DNA of 64,000 nucleotides, from assembly GCF_036075115.1 (NCBI RefSeq), contig NZ_CP107958.1, forward strand, positions 7,688,001-7,752,000, read 5' to 3'. This document shows, piece by piece, positions 24,971 through 33,277 of the stretch. Positions within the stretch are counted from its first letter, which is position 1. Every line of letters starts with the position of its first letter. The position numbers were made by a program, and so were the translations under genes. Source of the stretch: Streptomyces sp. NBC_00377. GTDB taxonomy: Bacteria; Actinomycetota; Actinomycetes; Streptomycetales; Streptomycetaceae. The notes beneath the pieces were generated by a model that saw nothing but the letters and a program-made list of their open reading frames with translations, searched no databases and had not been told where the DNA came from.

Positions 24971-25022
24971 GGCTTTGCCGCCGTGTGACCCGTGGTGGCG
25001 GCGGTTGTGCCCGGAGTGCCGG

Positions 25023-25616
25023 TCAGGGACACAGGTGAGCCAGGAGTTCTGCACTGGCGGGGTACTCCTGTTCCTGGGGGAGCAGGCGTGCAGCTGAGTC
25101 CAGTTCGCCGTCCCTGACGAGTGCGTGGATCTCGTTGGCGAGCGGGGTCACGTCACTGATGGACACGATCCACTCGTCCGCGTAACGTGCCGATGCCTCA
25201 CCAGAGAGCCCCAGTTGCAGCGAGCGGTGCGGCAGGGGGCGCAGGTGCACATCGCGTTCGGGATCCCACTGGACGCGGGTCGGCGCGCGCTTGAGGTCAC
25301 GCTGCCAGGTCTCGCGATCGGGATGCAGTCCGCGGACGTAATTCGACAGGCAGGCATGGCGCAGCGCCCAGTCGAAGCCGTCGCGAGTGATCTCGACGGC
25401 GAGAACAGTCTCCTGACCGTCCTTCATGCCCCAGCCGGAGCGGTACATCATCCACGTGAAACTGGGCTTGATCCACGTCATGCGGTCAGGCCTCCACGCG
25501 GCCGGAAAGCGGCCGTCTCGGATGGCGGGCAGTCCGATCTCAGGGGAGTACGCCTGGTAGACGGTGATCGTGGACGCCGTGTGGAGCGCACGGATTCTGC
25601 GGAGCGGTTCTTCCAT
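25023..25616 (-). CDS. DUF4291-family protein (intact copy)
   Basis: 197 aa, full family length. Conserved blocks are 'VYQAYSPEIG', 'PDRMTWIKPSFTWMMYRSGW', 'QWDPERDVHLRPLPHRSLQLG' and 'YADEWIVSISDVTPL'. DUF4291 proteins are widespread in actinobacteria and of unknown function; a Trp/Arg/His-rich pocket suggests RNA or nucleotide binding, but that is inference. Fragments of three further DUF4291 copies lie at 20866, 28555 and 29931. The ATG is placed as in relatives. Confidence 0.85.
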   Translation of the reverse strand: MEEPLRRIRALHTASTITVYQAYSPEIGLPAIRDGRFPAAWRPDRMTWIKPSFTWMMYRSGWGMKDGQETVLAVEITRDGFDWALRHACLSNYVRGLHPDRETWQRDLKRAPTRVQWDPERDVHLRPLPHRSLQLGLSGEASARYADEWIVSISDVTPLANEIHALVRDGELDSAARLLPQEQEYPASAELLAHLCP

Positions 25617-25751
25617 GACACACAGCGTGGGCCCGGTCAGCTCAGGTGACCACCGATTTTTGCCCTGGGTGGCAGTACCCAGGCGATCGCGTCGGCAGCG
25701 TCGATTTCATAGGGTGGACCCGTCTCGAGGCTGTGCACACCACTGCGGTTC

Positions 25752-25985
25752 TCAGAGGCCGACCGGGTGGCTTGAAAGCCAGTCTGTGTGTCGGTGACGC
25801 ACATGGTCACGCTCTGCGGCCGTGGCAAGGATGGCGTCTGCGCCGCCGTCGTAGGGATGGTGGATGCGCCGCAGTTCCGTGTCGGCGATGAAGACTTCGG
25901 CGAGCGCATCGTCCGCGACGGCTCGCAACAGTCCGTCGAGGCAGCCACGGTTCCACTGACCGCGGTCGGCGTACAGACGTGTGTG
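25752..25985 (-). pseudogene. 5'-truncated fragment of an unassigned streptomycete gene
   Basis: The minus-strand frame ends with 'ALAEVFIADTELRRIHHPYD' and then 'RDHVRHRHTDWLSSHPVGL'. This HPYDGGAD...R...H.DWLS.HP.GL tail is one I remember from conserved streptomycete proteins (possibly DUF3885). Similarity stops at about 25985, precisely where the duplicated block copied from 21953 begins, so the 5' part was replaced by the duplication. Family name uncertain. Confidence 0.5.
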
Positions 25986-26288
25986 GTGATTGCCGGACAC
26001 CTCATGAGCCACACAGCCGTCGCAGGGGTACGACGTCTCAGCAGACGTCTCCGCAGAGGACGAACTCAGAACGTCGTGACGAGCTCGGGGATGTACGCAG
26101 CAGTCCGGCGGTACGAAGGGGTGACCGATTCGGCGGAGGCGGCACGTCTCGTGAACGAGCGGTTCGTGCCGCTCGTGCGCCAGGGATCGGCTTCGCGTCG
26201 CACCCCGAGAACGGCCGTGACCTGGTCATGGTCCTCTCGCACGACGTTCACGGTCTCTTCGATATTCGCCTGGCGCCGCGCGCAGTAG
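25985..26288 (+). pseudogene. chimeric pseudogene: ABM-like 5' end joined to a fragment of the 21094 gene
   Basis: 25985-26183 repeats 21953-22144, including the start 'MYAAVRRYEGVTDSAEAARL' at 26091. At about 26183 the sequence switches to a copy of the 21094 gene ('GIGFASHPENGRDLVMVLSH'), which lies in a different reading frame. The chimeric frame runs to 26288 (65 codons) and is out of frame for its second half. It is unlikely to be functional. Confidence 0.75.
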
Positions 26289-26365
26289 GAGTCAGGACCA
26301 ATTGAGGGGCTAGTATTGACCTCGCGGTTCGGTCCAATGCTTGACACCTGATAGGCGATGAGAAC

Positions 26366-27385
26366 GTGAAGCAAGTGGCTCTTATTACCGGAATCGCTGG
26401 TCAAGATGGCTCCTACCTGACTGAGCTCCTGTTGTCCAAGGGGTACTCGATTGTCGGTTTCGACAATCATTCAGTACGGATGCAACAGCTTCGGCTGAGG
26501 CTGGCCGACAATCCTCATCGGTCGCGAGTTCTTCTCGAACTCGGCGATGTGCGCGATCGAGACTTCATGACTCACCTGATTCTTTCCAGCAAGCCGGATG
26601 AAATCTATAACCTTGCGGCGCAAAGTCATGTCGGGGTCTCATTTCAACAGCCAAAGGTCACGGCTGACACTGCACTGGCGATCAAAGGTCTGCTTGAGAT
26701 TTCGCTGGAGATCCATCCGGTAGCCAGAATTTTCCAGGCGTCCACCTCGGAAATGTTTGGCGACTCACCGACTCCGCAGACGGAGCACAGTAATTTCAAT
26801 CCGCTGAGTCCGTATGCCGAGGCCAAGCTTGAAGCTCATGAGTTTTTGATCGAATTTCGACAGAGGTACTCTTGCTACGCCTGTGCGGGAATCTTGTTCA
26901 ATCACGAGTCCCCTCTTCGGCGTGAAGAGTTCGTCAGTAGGAAGATCACACGTGGAATCGCAAAGATAGTATCTGGTGACAGCACGGAATTGCGGCTGGG
27001 GAATCTTGCTGCAAGGCGTGACTGGGGTCACGCCAAGGAATATGTTGAGGCAATGTGGCTGATGTTGCAGCAGGAGCACCCGGAAGAGTTTGTTGTCGCC
27101 ACGGGGAAAAGCCGCAGTGTCGAAGAGTTTGTGGCCGGCGGGTTTGCGCTGATCGGTGAAAACTGGCGTGATTACGTCGTATCGGATCAGGAACTTTTCC
27201 GGCCGTCTGACCCACCTGACTTGTGCGGCGACGCTGCGGAAGCCTATCGGAAGCTGGCATGGCAGCCCAAGATTTCTTTCGCCGAACTCGTGCGAGAGAT
27301 GCTGCTGGCTGAAATCGGCCCTGAAAATAGCCTGGCGATCTCTCGAGATACGGGTATGATTCCGAATTCTTCTCGCACGCATTAA
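26366..27385 (+). CDS. GDP-mannose 4,6-dehydratase-like enzyme
   Basis: 339 aa extended SDR. 'TGIAGQDGSYLTELLL' is the GMD cofactor loop. 'QASTSEMFG' gives the catalytic Thr/Ser-Glu pair, 'PLSPYAEAKLEAH' the Tyr and Lys, 'LFNHESPLRREEFVSRKIT' and 'RRDWGHAKEYVEAMWLMLQ' the substrate region. GMD converts GDP-mannose to GDP-4-keto-6-deoxymannose, the precursor of fucose, rhamnose-type and perosamine sugars. No second-step enzyme or glycosyltransferase is adjacent. Codon third positions are far less GC-rich than in flanking genes, a sign of recent transfer. Confidence 0.85.
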   Translation: MKQVALITGIAGQDGSYLTELLLSKGYSIVGFDNHSVRMQQLRLRLADNPHRSRVLLELGDVRDRDFMTHLILSSKPDEIYNLAAQSHVGVSFQQPKVTADTALAIKGLLEISLEIHPVARIFQASTSEMFGDSPTPQTEHSNFNPLSPYAEAKLEAHEFLIEFRQRYSCYACAGILFNHESPLRREEFVSRKITRGIAKIVSGDSTELRLGNLAARRDWGHAKEYVEAMWLMLQQEHPEEFVVATGKSRSVEEFVAGGFALIGENWRDYVVSDQELFRPSDPPDLCGDAAEAYRKLAWQPKISFAELVREMLLAEIGPENSLAISRDTGMIPNSSRTH

Positions 27386-27392
27386 GCCAGAG

Positions 27393-28163
27393 CTACGCCA
27401 GCCTGACGTCGATCGGCGTCTCGGGATCTTCTTCCAGATATTTGACGTGCAAAACCTCACAGATGACGCCGGCTTGCTGCCTGTGACTCAACAGCCCTAG
27501 ATTTTCGGAATTGGCGACGAATTGGGCGGCGGCAACAGTCCCGCTGCCATGAATTCCCGCCAGTAGCACCAGCCTCTTCGAAGGGTTTCGAAGGTTCGGC
27601 AATGATGCAACCAGGCCGTAGTCGAAGTGTGAATCCTCGGCGACTCCGCGCTCGGCGGCCTCTTGTCGAGAGGAGTAGATCCTCGTATTTCGCAGATTGT
27701 CCCTGAGTAAATTCCCTCGTCCACCGGGATTGGGGTTTTCTGCCATGTCGTATCTCATGGAGGACGGAGTTGAAACCAATCTCCGGTAGCATGAGTTGCG
27801 GGCGGGACCACACAATGCCACCACGTTATTCTCGCGGAGCAGGGATTCCGATACGACTCCGCGGTCCGGGACGATGGTGAAGTCCAGCCCTTCTCGGAGA
27901 TTGGACTCTTCGAAGAACTGGGCAAGAATACGTGCCGACCGAGTGTCGGTGGCCGGGTAGTTGTACGCGCGTTCCGGCTCGTCGTAGATGGACGAATGGA
28001 CCACGAGAATCTTTTCACCCGCCCTGCCGAAAAAGTCGCCGATCCTTTTTCTCGTAGCCTGCTTCCGTATCTTCGTCCTCGCGCGCTGGGCACTGTGTGC
28101 CATTGCGGCGCCGAGACCTGTGGCGAGCAGATTGATTGACAAGTCGGTGACGGGCCCTGCCAT
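27393..28163 (-). CDS. unrecognised protein in the low-GC insert
   Basis: 256 aa, convergent with the dehydratase gene and only 7 bases from it. A weakly hydrophobic N-terminus ('LSINLLATGLGAAMAH') could anchor it to the membrane; a basic segment follows. The main domain has regularly spaced blocks: 'ILVVHSSIYDEPERAYNYPA', 'VALCGPARNSCYRR', 'DYGLVASLPN' and 'RLVLLAGIHGSGTVAAAQFV'. The alternation of hydrophobic strands with CGP-RN and GIHG-GT loops looks like a Rossmann-type nucleotide- or ligand-binding fold. I do not recognise the family. GC is low as in its neighbour. Confidence 0.7.
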   Translation of the reverse strand: MAGPVTDLSINLLATGLGAAMAHSAQRARTKIRKQATRKRIGDFFGRAGEKILVVHSSIYDEPERAYNYPATDTRSARILAQFFEESNLREGLDFTIVPDRGVVSESLLRENNVVALCGPARNSCYRRLVSTPSSMRYDMAENPNPGGRGNLLRDNLRNTRIYSSRQEAAERGVAEDSHFDYGLVASLPNLRNPSKRLVLLAGIHGSGTVAAAQFVANSENLGLLSHRQQAGVICEVLHVKYLEEDPETPIDVRLA

Positions 28164-28554
28164 GAATCACCTGTCCGTATAACCGAGAGGCCTGGTCGGT
28201 GGAACCGCGTGAGTCGGATTGAGATCACCGGATTCCCAAGTGATCCAACCCGGCTGAAATGGAATTCAAGAGGGTTGCAGGCTCATATCGTCTGACGCTC
28301 TGGTCCCGCTACATCTTAGGGTGTGAGCGGCCAGGTAGGGCGTGAATGTCGCTCTTGACCGTCCGTCAAAGCTGGGCCGTTGCGCGACCCAGTACTCCGG
28401 ATGAGAGCACCGGGGCGAACATGGGGCCGTCACCGCGCTGACCGGGCGAGGCAGGCCGGCGCAGCGCGTGGCCCGGTCGTGGGAGAGCAGACAGCCGCCT
28501 CGCTACTGCTCCGGTACTGGGCTGATGAGGGGGTCGCGGCAGATGTAGGCCCTA
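28164..28554. other. intergenic stretch, no gene seen
   Basis: About 390 bases upstream of the unrecognised minus-strand gene. Composition changes from moderate GC to typical high GC near 28330, which probably marks the edge of the insert. I see no repeat, RNA gene or convincing promoter. Confidence 0.4.
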
Positions 28555-28855
28555 TCACGTCTACGAGCGGACTGGAAGCGGCCGTTGAAGCGGGCGCCGG
28601 CGCGGGTGCAGAGGGACGCGGAGCGGAACCTGCACCTGAACGCCCATCCGCACCGGTCTCTTCAGCTGGGCTCGCGGGCGAGGCGACCGTGCGGACGCCG
28701 ACGAGTGGATCGTCGGGATCGAGGGCGTGAACCCGCTGGCGAGAGAGGTGCACGCGCAGGTGCGGGCCGGTGAACTCGGCCGCGCGGCCGCGCTGTTGCC
28801 GCAGGAGCGGCCGTATCCGGTGGTGGAGGGGACGGTGGCGCGTCTGCGGCGGTAG
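28555..28855 (+). pseudogene. C-terminal fragment of a DUF4291 gene
   Basis: Reads 'LKRAPARVQRDAERNLHLNA' and 'HPHRSLQLG', then after a frameshift near 28680 'DADEWIVGIEGVNPLAREVH' and 'GELGRAAALLPQERPYP', ending at TAG 28853-28855. These match the second half of the intact DUF4291 protein at 25023. The N-terminal half is missing. Confidence 0.75.
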
Positions 28856-28907
28856 GTGCGGGCGAGCTCGTTCCTGGCGGGTACCGGTCGGCTGGGCGGT
28901 ATCCGAC

Positions 28908-29738
28908 TCACCTGGTCTGGCGCGCAGCCTTTCGCAGAGCGTCCGACACGGTGAGGAACAGAACGGCGTCCGGCACCTCGGAGACCGGCTCCCGCACCGG
29001 CTTGAGCTGATCGGTGACCACCACGCAGATGGTCGATCCCATCAGTTCGACCTCGCTGATCCTCTTCCAGTCCAGGGCGGTGCCCCCGTGCTCGAGTCCT
29101 GCCAGGCTCACCGTGAACGGCCCGAACGCCACTCGCCCGCCGGTCTCCAGCAACTGGCTGAGTTCGGCCAGCCGGGACGTGGCGTCCTCCTCCGCCATCC
29201 GGTTCTGGGCCGAGACCCAGCCGTTCGCGATCAGGGCGCCGATGTCCCGCGCCTCGAGTGTGTCGCCCGACACCATGAAGTTGCCGGCCGGCAGCTGGAC
29301 GTACGCGGAATGCGTGGTGGATACGGTCACCCCGTTGCGTACGAGGTCCGTCGAGTGTCGCTGGCATCCGGTGATCTCGTCCCAGGCCCCGGCGATCGGG
29401 GGCTGCGAACCGTACTGGTACACGACGCCGTGCTCGAAGACGGCACACCATGCGACCGGTCTGAACCGTGCGACCAGGGGCACGGCGATGGCCCCGAGAA
29501 AGGTGCACGTGCCGAGGATGATGAAGAGGAACGCGTTCGTCCACTCACTCTCATCACTGATGACGAAGACCATCATCACGCAGAACGCCGTGACCAGGAG
29601 GAGCATGAACGCGCCCCACCAGGACACCGCACTGGTCCGTGTGCGAAAGGCGTATCGACCGGCGCCGAGCCGCAGCTCCGCCGCCGCGCCCGGGACGGTC
29701 GCCGGGATCTCGTCCCATAGGTTTCGGGCCGCCGTCAT
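28908..29738 (-). CDS. two-helix membrane protein, DUF6585-like
   Basis: About 276 aa. After 40 cytosolic residues come two adjacent membrane helices ('WWGAFMLLLVTAFCVMMVFV' and 'LFIILGTCTFLGAIAVPLV'), then a 190-residue soluble domain with 'AVFEHGVVYQYG', 'STTHSAYVQLPAG', 'RVAFGPFTVSLAGLEHGG', a pattern I associate with DUF6585 in Streptomyces (PH-like). Function unknown; it is probably a membrane-associated sensor or scaffold. GGGAG is positioned five bases before ATG 29738. Confidence 0.7.
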   Translation of the reverse strand: MTAARNLWDEIPATVPGAAAELRLGAGRYAFRTRTSAVSWWGAFMLLLVTAFCVMMVFVISDESEWTNAFLFIILGTCTFLGAIAVPLVARFRPVAWCAVFEHGVVYQYGSQPPIAGAWDEITGCQRHSTDLVRNGVTVSTTHSAYVQLPAGNFMVSGDTLEARDIGALIANGWVSAQNRMAEEDATSRLAELSQLLETGGRVAFGPFTVSLAGLEHGGTALDWKRISEVELMGSTICVVVTDQLKPVREPVSEVPDAVLFLTVSDALRKAARQTR

Positions 29739-29930
29739 CGTCACTCCCGTCGTGATGTTTCACCTCAACAGGCCTACCAGACAGTCGAGTTGACGATCCG
29801 AGAGGGCGTCGGGATGGGGATGCTACGGGGTCTGGCCGAAAAGAGGTAGATGGCGGTCGGCCGCCGGTGCGGGTCCCGCCCCCGGCCGAGCCATGCGTTC
29901 GGCGTCGTGGGCGGTCCGCTCCAGGACCGT

Positions 29931-30017
29931 GGCGAACTCGACCGCGCGACCGCGCTGTTGCCGGACGAGAGGCCCTGCGCGGTGCGAGAGGAAGGGCCGG
30001 CCCCTCTGCGGCGGTGA
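29931..30017 (+). pseudogene. 29-codon C-terminal remnant of a DUF4291 gene
   Basis: The frame reads 'GELDRATALLPDERPCAVRE' and ends in PLRR-stop. It matches the last 28 residues of the 28555 remnant ('GELGRAAALLPQERPYPVVE', then ARLRR-stop). Nothing of the gene remains upstream. The flanking DNA on either side (29739-30159) contains no other supported feature. Confidence 0.65.
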
Positions 30018-30159
30018 CTCGGCCGCGAGCACGAGGGGCCAGCCCCGGGCGAGGACCCCCCTACCGATGCCGACGCGCTTCCGGGCGGCCCCGTCCGTGC
30101 GTCCCGCGCTGCGCCGCCGGCATCGGCCGGGGCGCGGGCGGCCACAGGGTTCGGACGGT

Positions 30160-30693
30160 TCAGCCGACGAACTCGGTGAGGTCGATGGCGTGGACGTGCA
30201 GCGGGAAGCCGTACACGGGGTGTGCCGTTTGGCGCTCCGGCGTCATGCCGAGCTTGCGGCTGACGTTCTCGGAGGCGTCGTCCCCCATCCGGTTGATGCT
30301 GACGACCCGGTCGATGCCGCGGTCCTGGAGCGCGAACTCCAGCGTCGCCTGGGCGGCCTCGGAGGCGTAACCCTGGCCCCAGAACTGCGATCCGAGCCGC
30401 CAGCTGATGGCCACCGAGGGCAGCACCTCGGGCAGGAACTCGGGCAGGGACAGCCCCGTGAAGCCGACCAGTTCGCCCGAGGCGAGCAACTCGACGGCGA
30501 AGAGACCGAAGCCCTCCTCGTCCCACTCCTCCTCCCACCTCTCGATGGCTTCCGCGGTGTGCTCCAGGTCGAGGACCGAGCCGTCGTCGACCCAGCGCAT
30601 GACCTGGGGGTCCGCGTTGATGTCGGCCATGGGCACGAGGTCGTCGTCGAGCCAGCGGCGGAGGAGGAGTCGGGGGGTGCGGATCTCGGTCAT
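30160..30693 (-). CDS. GNAT-family acetyltransferase (RimJ/RimL type)
   Basis: About 177 aa. 'IRTPRLLLRRWLDDDLVPMA' and 'LGSQFWGQGYASEAAQATLEFA' (acetyl-CoA loop QGYASEA) with 'NVSRKLGMTPER' are typical of RimJ/L-like N-acetyltransferases acting on protein N-termini or small amines. ATG 30693 gives the usual MTEIRTPRL start; an ATG at 30702 is possible. The gap to the BrkB gene downstream (about 250 bases) shows no feature. Confidence 0.85.
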   Translation of the reverse strand: MTEIRTPRLLLRRWLDDDLVPMADINADPQVMRWVDDGSVLDLEHTAEAIERWEEEWDEEGFGLFAVELLASGELVGFTGLSLPEFLPEVLPSVAISWRLGSQFWGQGYASEAAQATLEFALQDRGIDRVVSINRMGDDASENVSRKLGMTPERQTAHPVYGFPLHVHAIDLTEFVG

Positions 30694-30900
30694 GGTCACC
30701 ATCCTGCCTGTGGTCGGAGCCCCACCGGTAATCGGCACCCGTCCGCTCCGATGGCCCGTCGCCCTCACGGGCGGGCTCGCCGGACGACCCGCTCCGCGCG
30801 CGGGCCCACGCGTGCGGCCGCAGCCCCGAGCGGTCGGGTCGTCGACGGTCGCGGGGCTCGGCCTCGCGGACAGGGACCGTGGTCCTCGCGGCGCCTGTCG

Positions 30901-31851
30901 TCAGCGGTCGGACTCCTTGGCGGGACGACGGGAGATCTGCTTGCGGGCCGTGCGCCAGCGCGACCGTGTCTGCTCCACCATGGTGTCCCACTGGCGGCGG
31001 ACCTCGTGGTCGGAGGGGCGGTGGCCCTGTCGGATCCGGTCGAGTTCGTCCCGTACTTCCCGCCCCAACGCCGCCGAACCGACCATGACGAGCATGCCCG
31101 CGAACAGCGCGGAGATCATCGCGAAGACCGCCCCGACGACCCCGTAGCGTTCTGCGTAGGAGTTGAACAGACGCGGCAGGTAGACGGCTGCACCCACCGA
31201 GTACGCCGCTGTGAGGACGGCGGCGGTGATCCCGAAGGGCAAGAGGTCCCGCCGCTCGACCCGCTTCGCCGACAGGATCCAGCCGCTCCAGACGAGGAAC
31301 GCGGCGGTCACCGGTACCTCGCACACCGAGGCGACCAGTCCCAGGTCGCCCCGCCCGAGGAACGCGGTGAGCAAGGCGGTGCACAGCGCGTAGCCGCCGA
31401 GGCTGAGGATCCACCACAGGCCGTTACGTGTGTTGCGCACGCTGAGCGGAGTCAGTTCCCACGTCTGCTCGACGAGCCGCTGCGCGGCCCGGGCGAAACT
31501 GAGGACCGAGATGATCAGGAACACGGCCCCGAAGATGCCCACGCTCGCCGTGTTGCCCTCCGCCGGGGAGAAGAGGGAGCTGACGGCCGTGGCGCCGGCG
31601 CCGGTGAGGTGGTAGCGCTTGATGATCCGTTCTGCGGCGTCGTAGTGCACGAAACTGTCGGAGATGGCGCCGATGAGGACGGAGAGCGGGACCAGCGCCG
31701 TCAGCGCGCTGGACGCGAGGGCCATCGACCGGTCGAAGCCCACGATCTTCTGGAACCGGTTGACGACGCGCAGGGCGAAGGCGGGACGCAGCCAGAACGT
31801 CAGTGTTCTGAGGAGGCGCTCACGCCTGATCCTCGCCGTGCTGCCCTCCAT
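30901..31851 (-). CDS. YihY/BrkB-family membrane protein
   Basis: About 316 aa with six predicted helices. 'ALASSALTALVPLSVLIGAI' and 'RNGLWWILSLGGYALC' match the YihY/BrkB core. A basic C-terminal tail of about 50 residues follows. The family was once annotated ribonuclease BN; current view is a transporter-like or envelope protein of unknown substrate. ATG 31851 (MEGSTARIRRER) is used; the frame extends upstream through repeat DNA and is unlikely to be translated there. Confidence 0.82.
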   Translation of the reverse strand: MEGSTARIRRERLLRTLTFWLRPAFALRVVNRFQKIVGFDRSMALASSALTALVPLSVLIGAISDSFVHYDAAERIIKRYHLTGAGATAVSSLFSPAEGNTASVGIFGAVFLIISVLSFARAAQRLVEQTWELTPLSVRNTRNGLWWILSLGGYALCTALLTAFLGRGDLGLVASVCEVPVTAAFLVWSGWILSAKRVERRDLLPFGITAAVLTAAYSVGAAVYLPRLFNSYAERYGVVGAVFAMISALFAGMLVMVGSAALGREVRDELDRIRQGHRPSDHEVRRQWDTMVEQTRSRWRTARKQISRRPAKESDR

Positions 31852-31919
31852 GACGATCGTGACCGTTGCGGCGACGCGAGCGTAACGGACGGTCGCGCGG
31901 CCCGGGCGGGACGACACGG

Positions 31920-31987
31920 GAAGCGCACGGCGCGTCGGCCGGACGGCCGGTACCCGGACCGAAGCGCACGGCGCGTCGGCCGGACGG
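31920..31987. repeat. two direct copies of a 27-bp unit
   Basis: The 27-mer beginning GAAGCGCACGGCGCGTCGG occurs at 31920-31946 and 31961-31987 (41-base period), followed by the degenerate echoes GGGCCGAAAGG and GGGCCGAAGAAG. It lies between BrkB and the 59-aa gene. No coding sense. Confidence 0.65.
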
Positions 31988-32082
31988 CGGGTACGCGGGC
32001 CGAAAGGGGCAGCGCGGGCCGAAGAAGAGTCCGAAGTGGGCGGCGTGGGTCGAAGCAGAGGTCGAAACAGGCAGCGCGGGGC

Positions 32083-32262
32083 TCAGGCCGCCGCGACGAC
32101 CTCGCCGCGGATCGCGGTGGCCCACTCCACGACCAGCAGCTCGTACTCCGCCCGTTCCTGGGCGGAGAGCGAACCGCCCGCACGCTGCCAAAGGGCCCGG
32201 ATCCGCTCATTCAACTCGGCAGCAGACCGCACTGAACCAGAGGGGAGAGAGTTCGGGGACAT
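32083..32262 (-). CDS. small conserved-type helical protein (59 aa)
   Basis: 59 aa. It opens 'MSPNSLPSGSVRSAAELNER', continues 'IRALWQRAGGSLSAQERAEY' and ends in EVVAAA. Two amphipathic helices separated by GGSLS, net acidic, good codon bias for the genome. I recall similar short proteins annotated hypothetical in Streptomyces. No ribosome site is clear. A 16-bp palindrome lies 73 bases upstream. The function is unknown. Confidence 0.65.
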   Translation of the reverse strand: MSPNSLPSGSVRSAAELNERIRALWQRAGGSLSAQERAEYELLVVEWATAIRGEVVAAA

Positions 32263-32334
32263 GTGCCAAGCCTAGGCGGAAGCTCTGACGCTGCGCTACC
32301 GGACGGCTACTCCCACACCTATGGGGTTGGTCAC

Positions 32335-32350
32335 GGTTGATCGATCAACC
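32335..32350. promoter_or_regulatory. 16-bp perfect palindrome
   Basis: GGTTGATCGATCAACC, followed by a further half-site GTTGATCG at 32353. It is located between the UppP stop and the start of the 59-aa gene. It could be an operator of the small gene or part of a terminator. Confidence 0.45.
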
Positions 32351-32401
32351 CCGTTGATCGCCAAGGGGGTTCAGCGGGCGGGGCGTGGCCGTGCGGGGCG
32401 G

Positions 32402-33277
32402 TCAGCCCGCCGACTCCGCCGCGTGCGGGCTCAGTGAACCCGTCGCGACCAGGGCGATGATGACGATGCCGAGCACCACCCGGTAGTAGACGAACGGCAT
32501 GAAGGACTTGGTGCTGATGAACTTCATGAACCACGCGATGACCGCGTATCCGGAGCCGAAGGCGATCAGCGTCGCGAACATCGTCGGACCCCACGCCACA
32601 TGGCCGCCCTCCACCGCGTCCTTCAACTCGAAGACACCGGAGGCCAGTACGGCCGGGATGGCCAGGAGGAAGGAGTAACGGGCCGCGGCCTCACGCTTGT
32701 ACCCCATGAACAGGCCGCCGCTGATGGTGGCGCCGGAACGGGAGACGCCGGGGATGAGCGCGCAGGCCTGGCAGAGGCCGAAGATCAGACCGTCCTTGAC
32801 GCCCAGGTTCTCCAGGGTCTTGCGCTGCTTGGGCGCGCGGTGCTTCCCGCCCGTCTCGTCACGGGCCGCCAGCCGGTCGGCGATGCCGATCACGATGCCG
32901 ACGACGACGAGCATCGTGGCCGTGATCCGCAGGTCGCGGAAGGGGCCCTCGATCTGGTCCTTGAGCGTCACGCCCAGCAGGCCGATCGGAATGGAGCCGA
33001 CGATCACCAGCCAGCCCATCTGGGCGTCGTGGTCCTTGCGCAGCGTCTTGTCGAACAGCGATCGGCTCCAGGCCGAGATGATCCGGCCGATGTCCTTGCG
33101 GAAGTAGATCAGCACCGCGGCCTCCGTGCCGATCTGTGTGATCGCCGTGAAGGCCGCGCCGGGGTCCTTCCAGCCGGAGAACGCCGCGGTCAGCCGCAGA
33201 TGCGCGCTGGAGGAGACGGGGAGGAACTCGGTCAGCCCCTGGACGAGTCCGAGGATGAGGGATTCAAACCAAGACAT
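32402..33277 (-). CDS. uppP: undecaprenyl-diphosphatase
   Basis: 291 aa, eight membrane helices. 'LGLVQGLTEFLPVSSSAHL' holds the (E/Q)xxxE-type motif and 'ALIPGVSRSGATISGGL' the PGxSRSG motif of BacA/UppP. The enzyme recycles undecaprenyl pyrophosphate to the monophosphate carrier used in peptidoglycan and wall polymer synthesis, and confers bacitracin tolerance. ATG 33277 starts directly at the first membrane segment. Confidence 0.93.
   Translation of the reverse strand: MSWFESLILGLVQGLTEFLPVSSSAHLRLTAAFSGWKDPGAAFTAITQIGTEAAVLIYFRKDIGRIISAWSRSLFDKTLRKDHDAQMGWLVIVGSIPIGLLGVTLKDQIEGPFRDLRITATMLVVVGIVIGIADRLAARDETGGKHRAPKQRKTLENLGVKDGLIFGLCQACALIPGVSRSGATISGGLFMGYKREAAARYSFLLAIPAVLASGVFELKDAVEGGHVAWGPTMFATLIAFGSGYAVIAWFMKFISTKSFMPFVYYRVVLGIVIIALVATGSLSPHAAESAG

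Noticed and set aside
30694..30900. Small ORF between GNAT and BrkB
   Set aside because: Frames are short, Arg/Gly/Pro-rich and without start signals.
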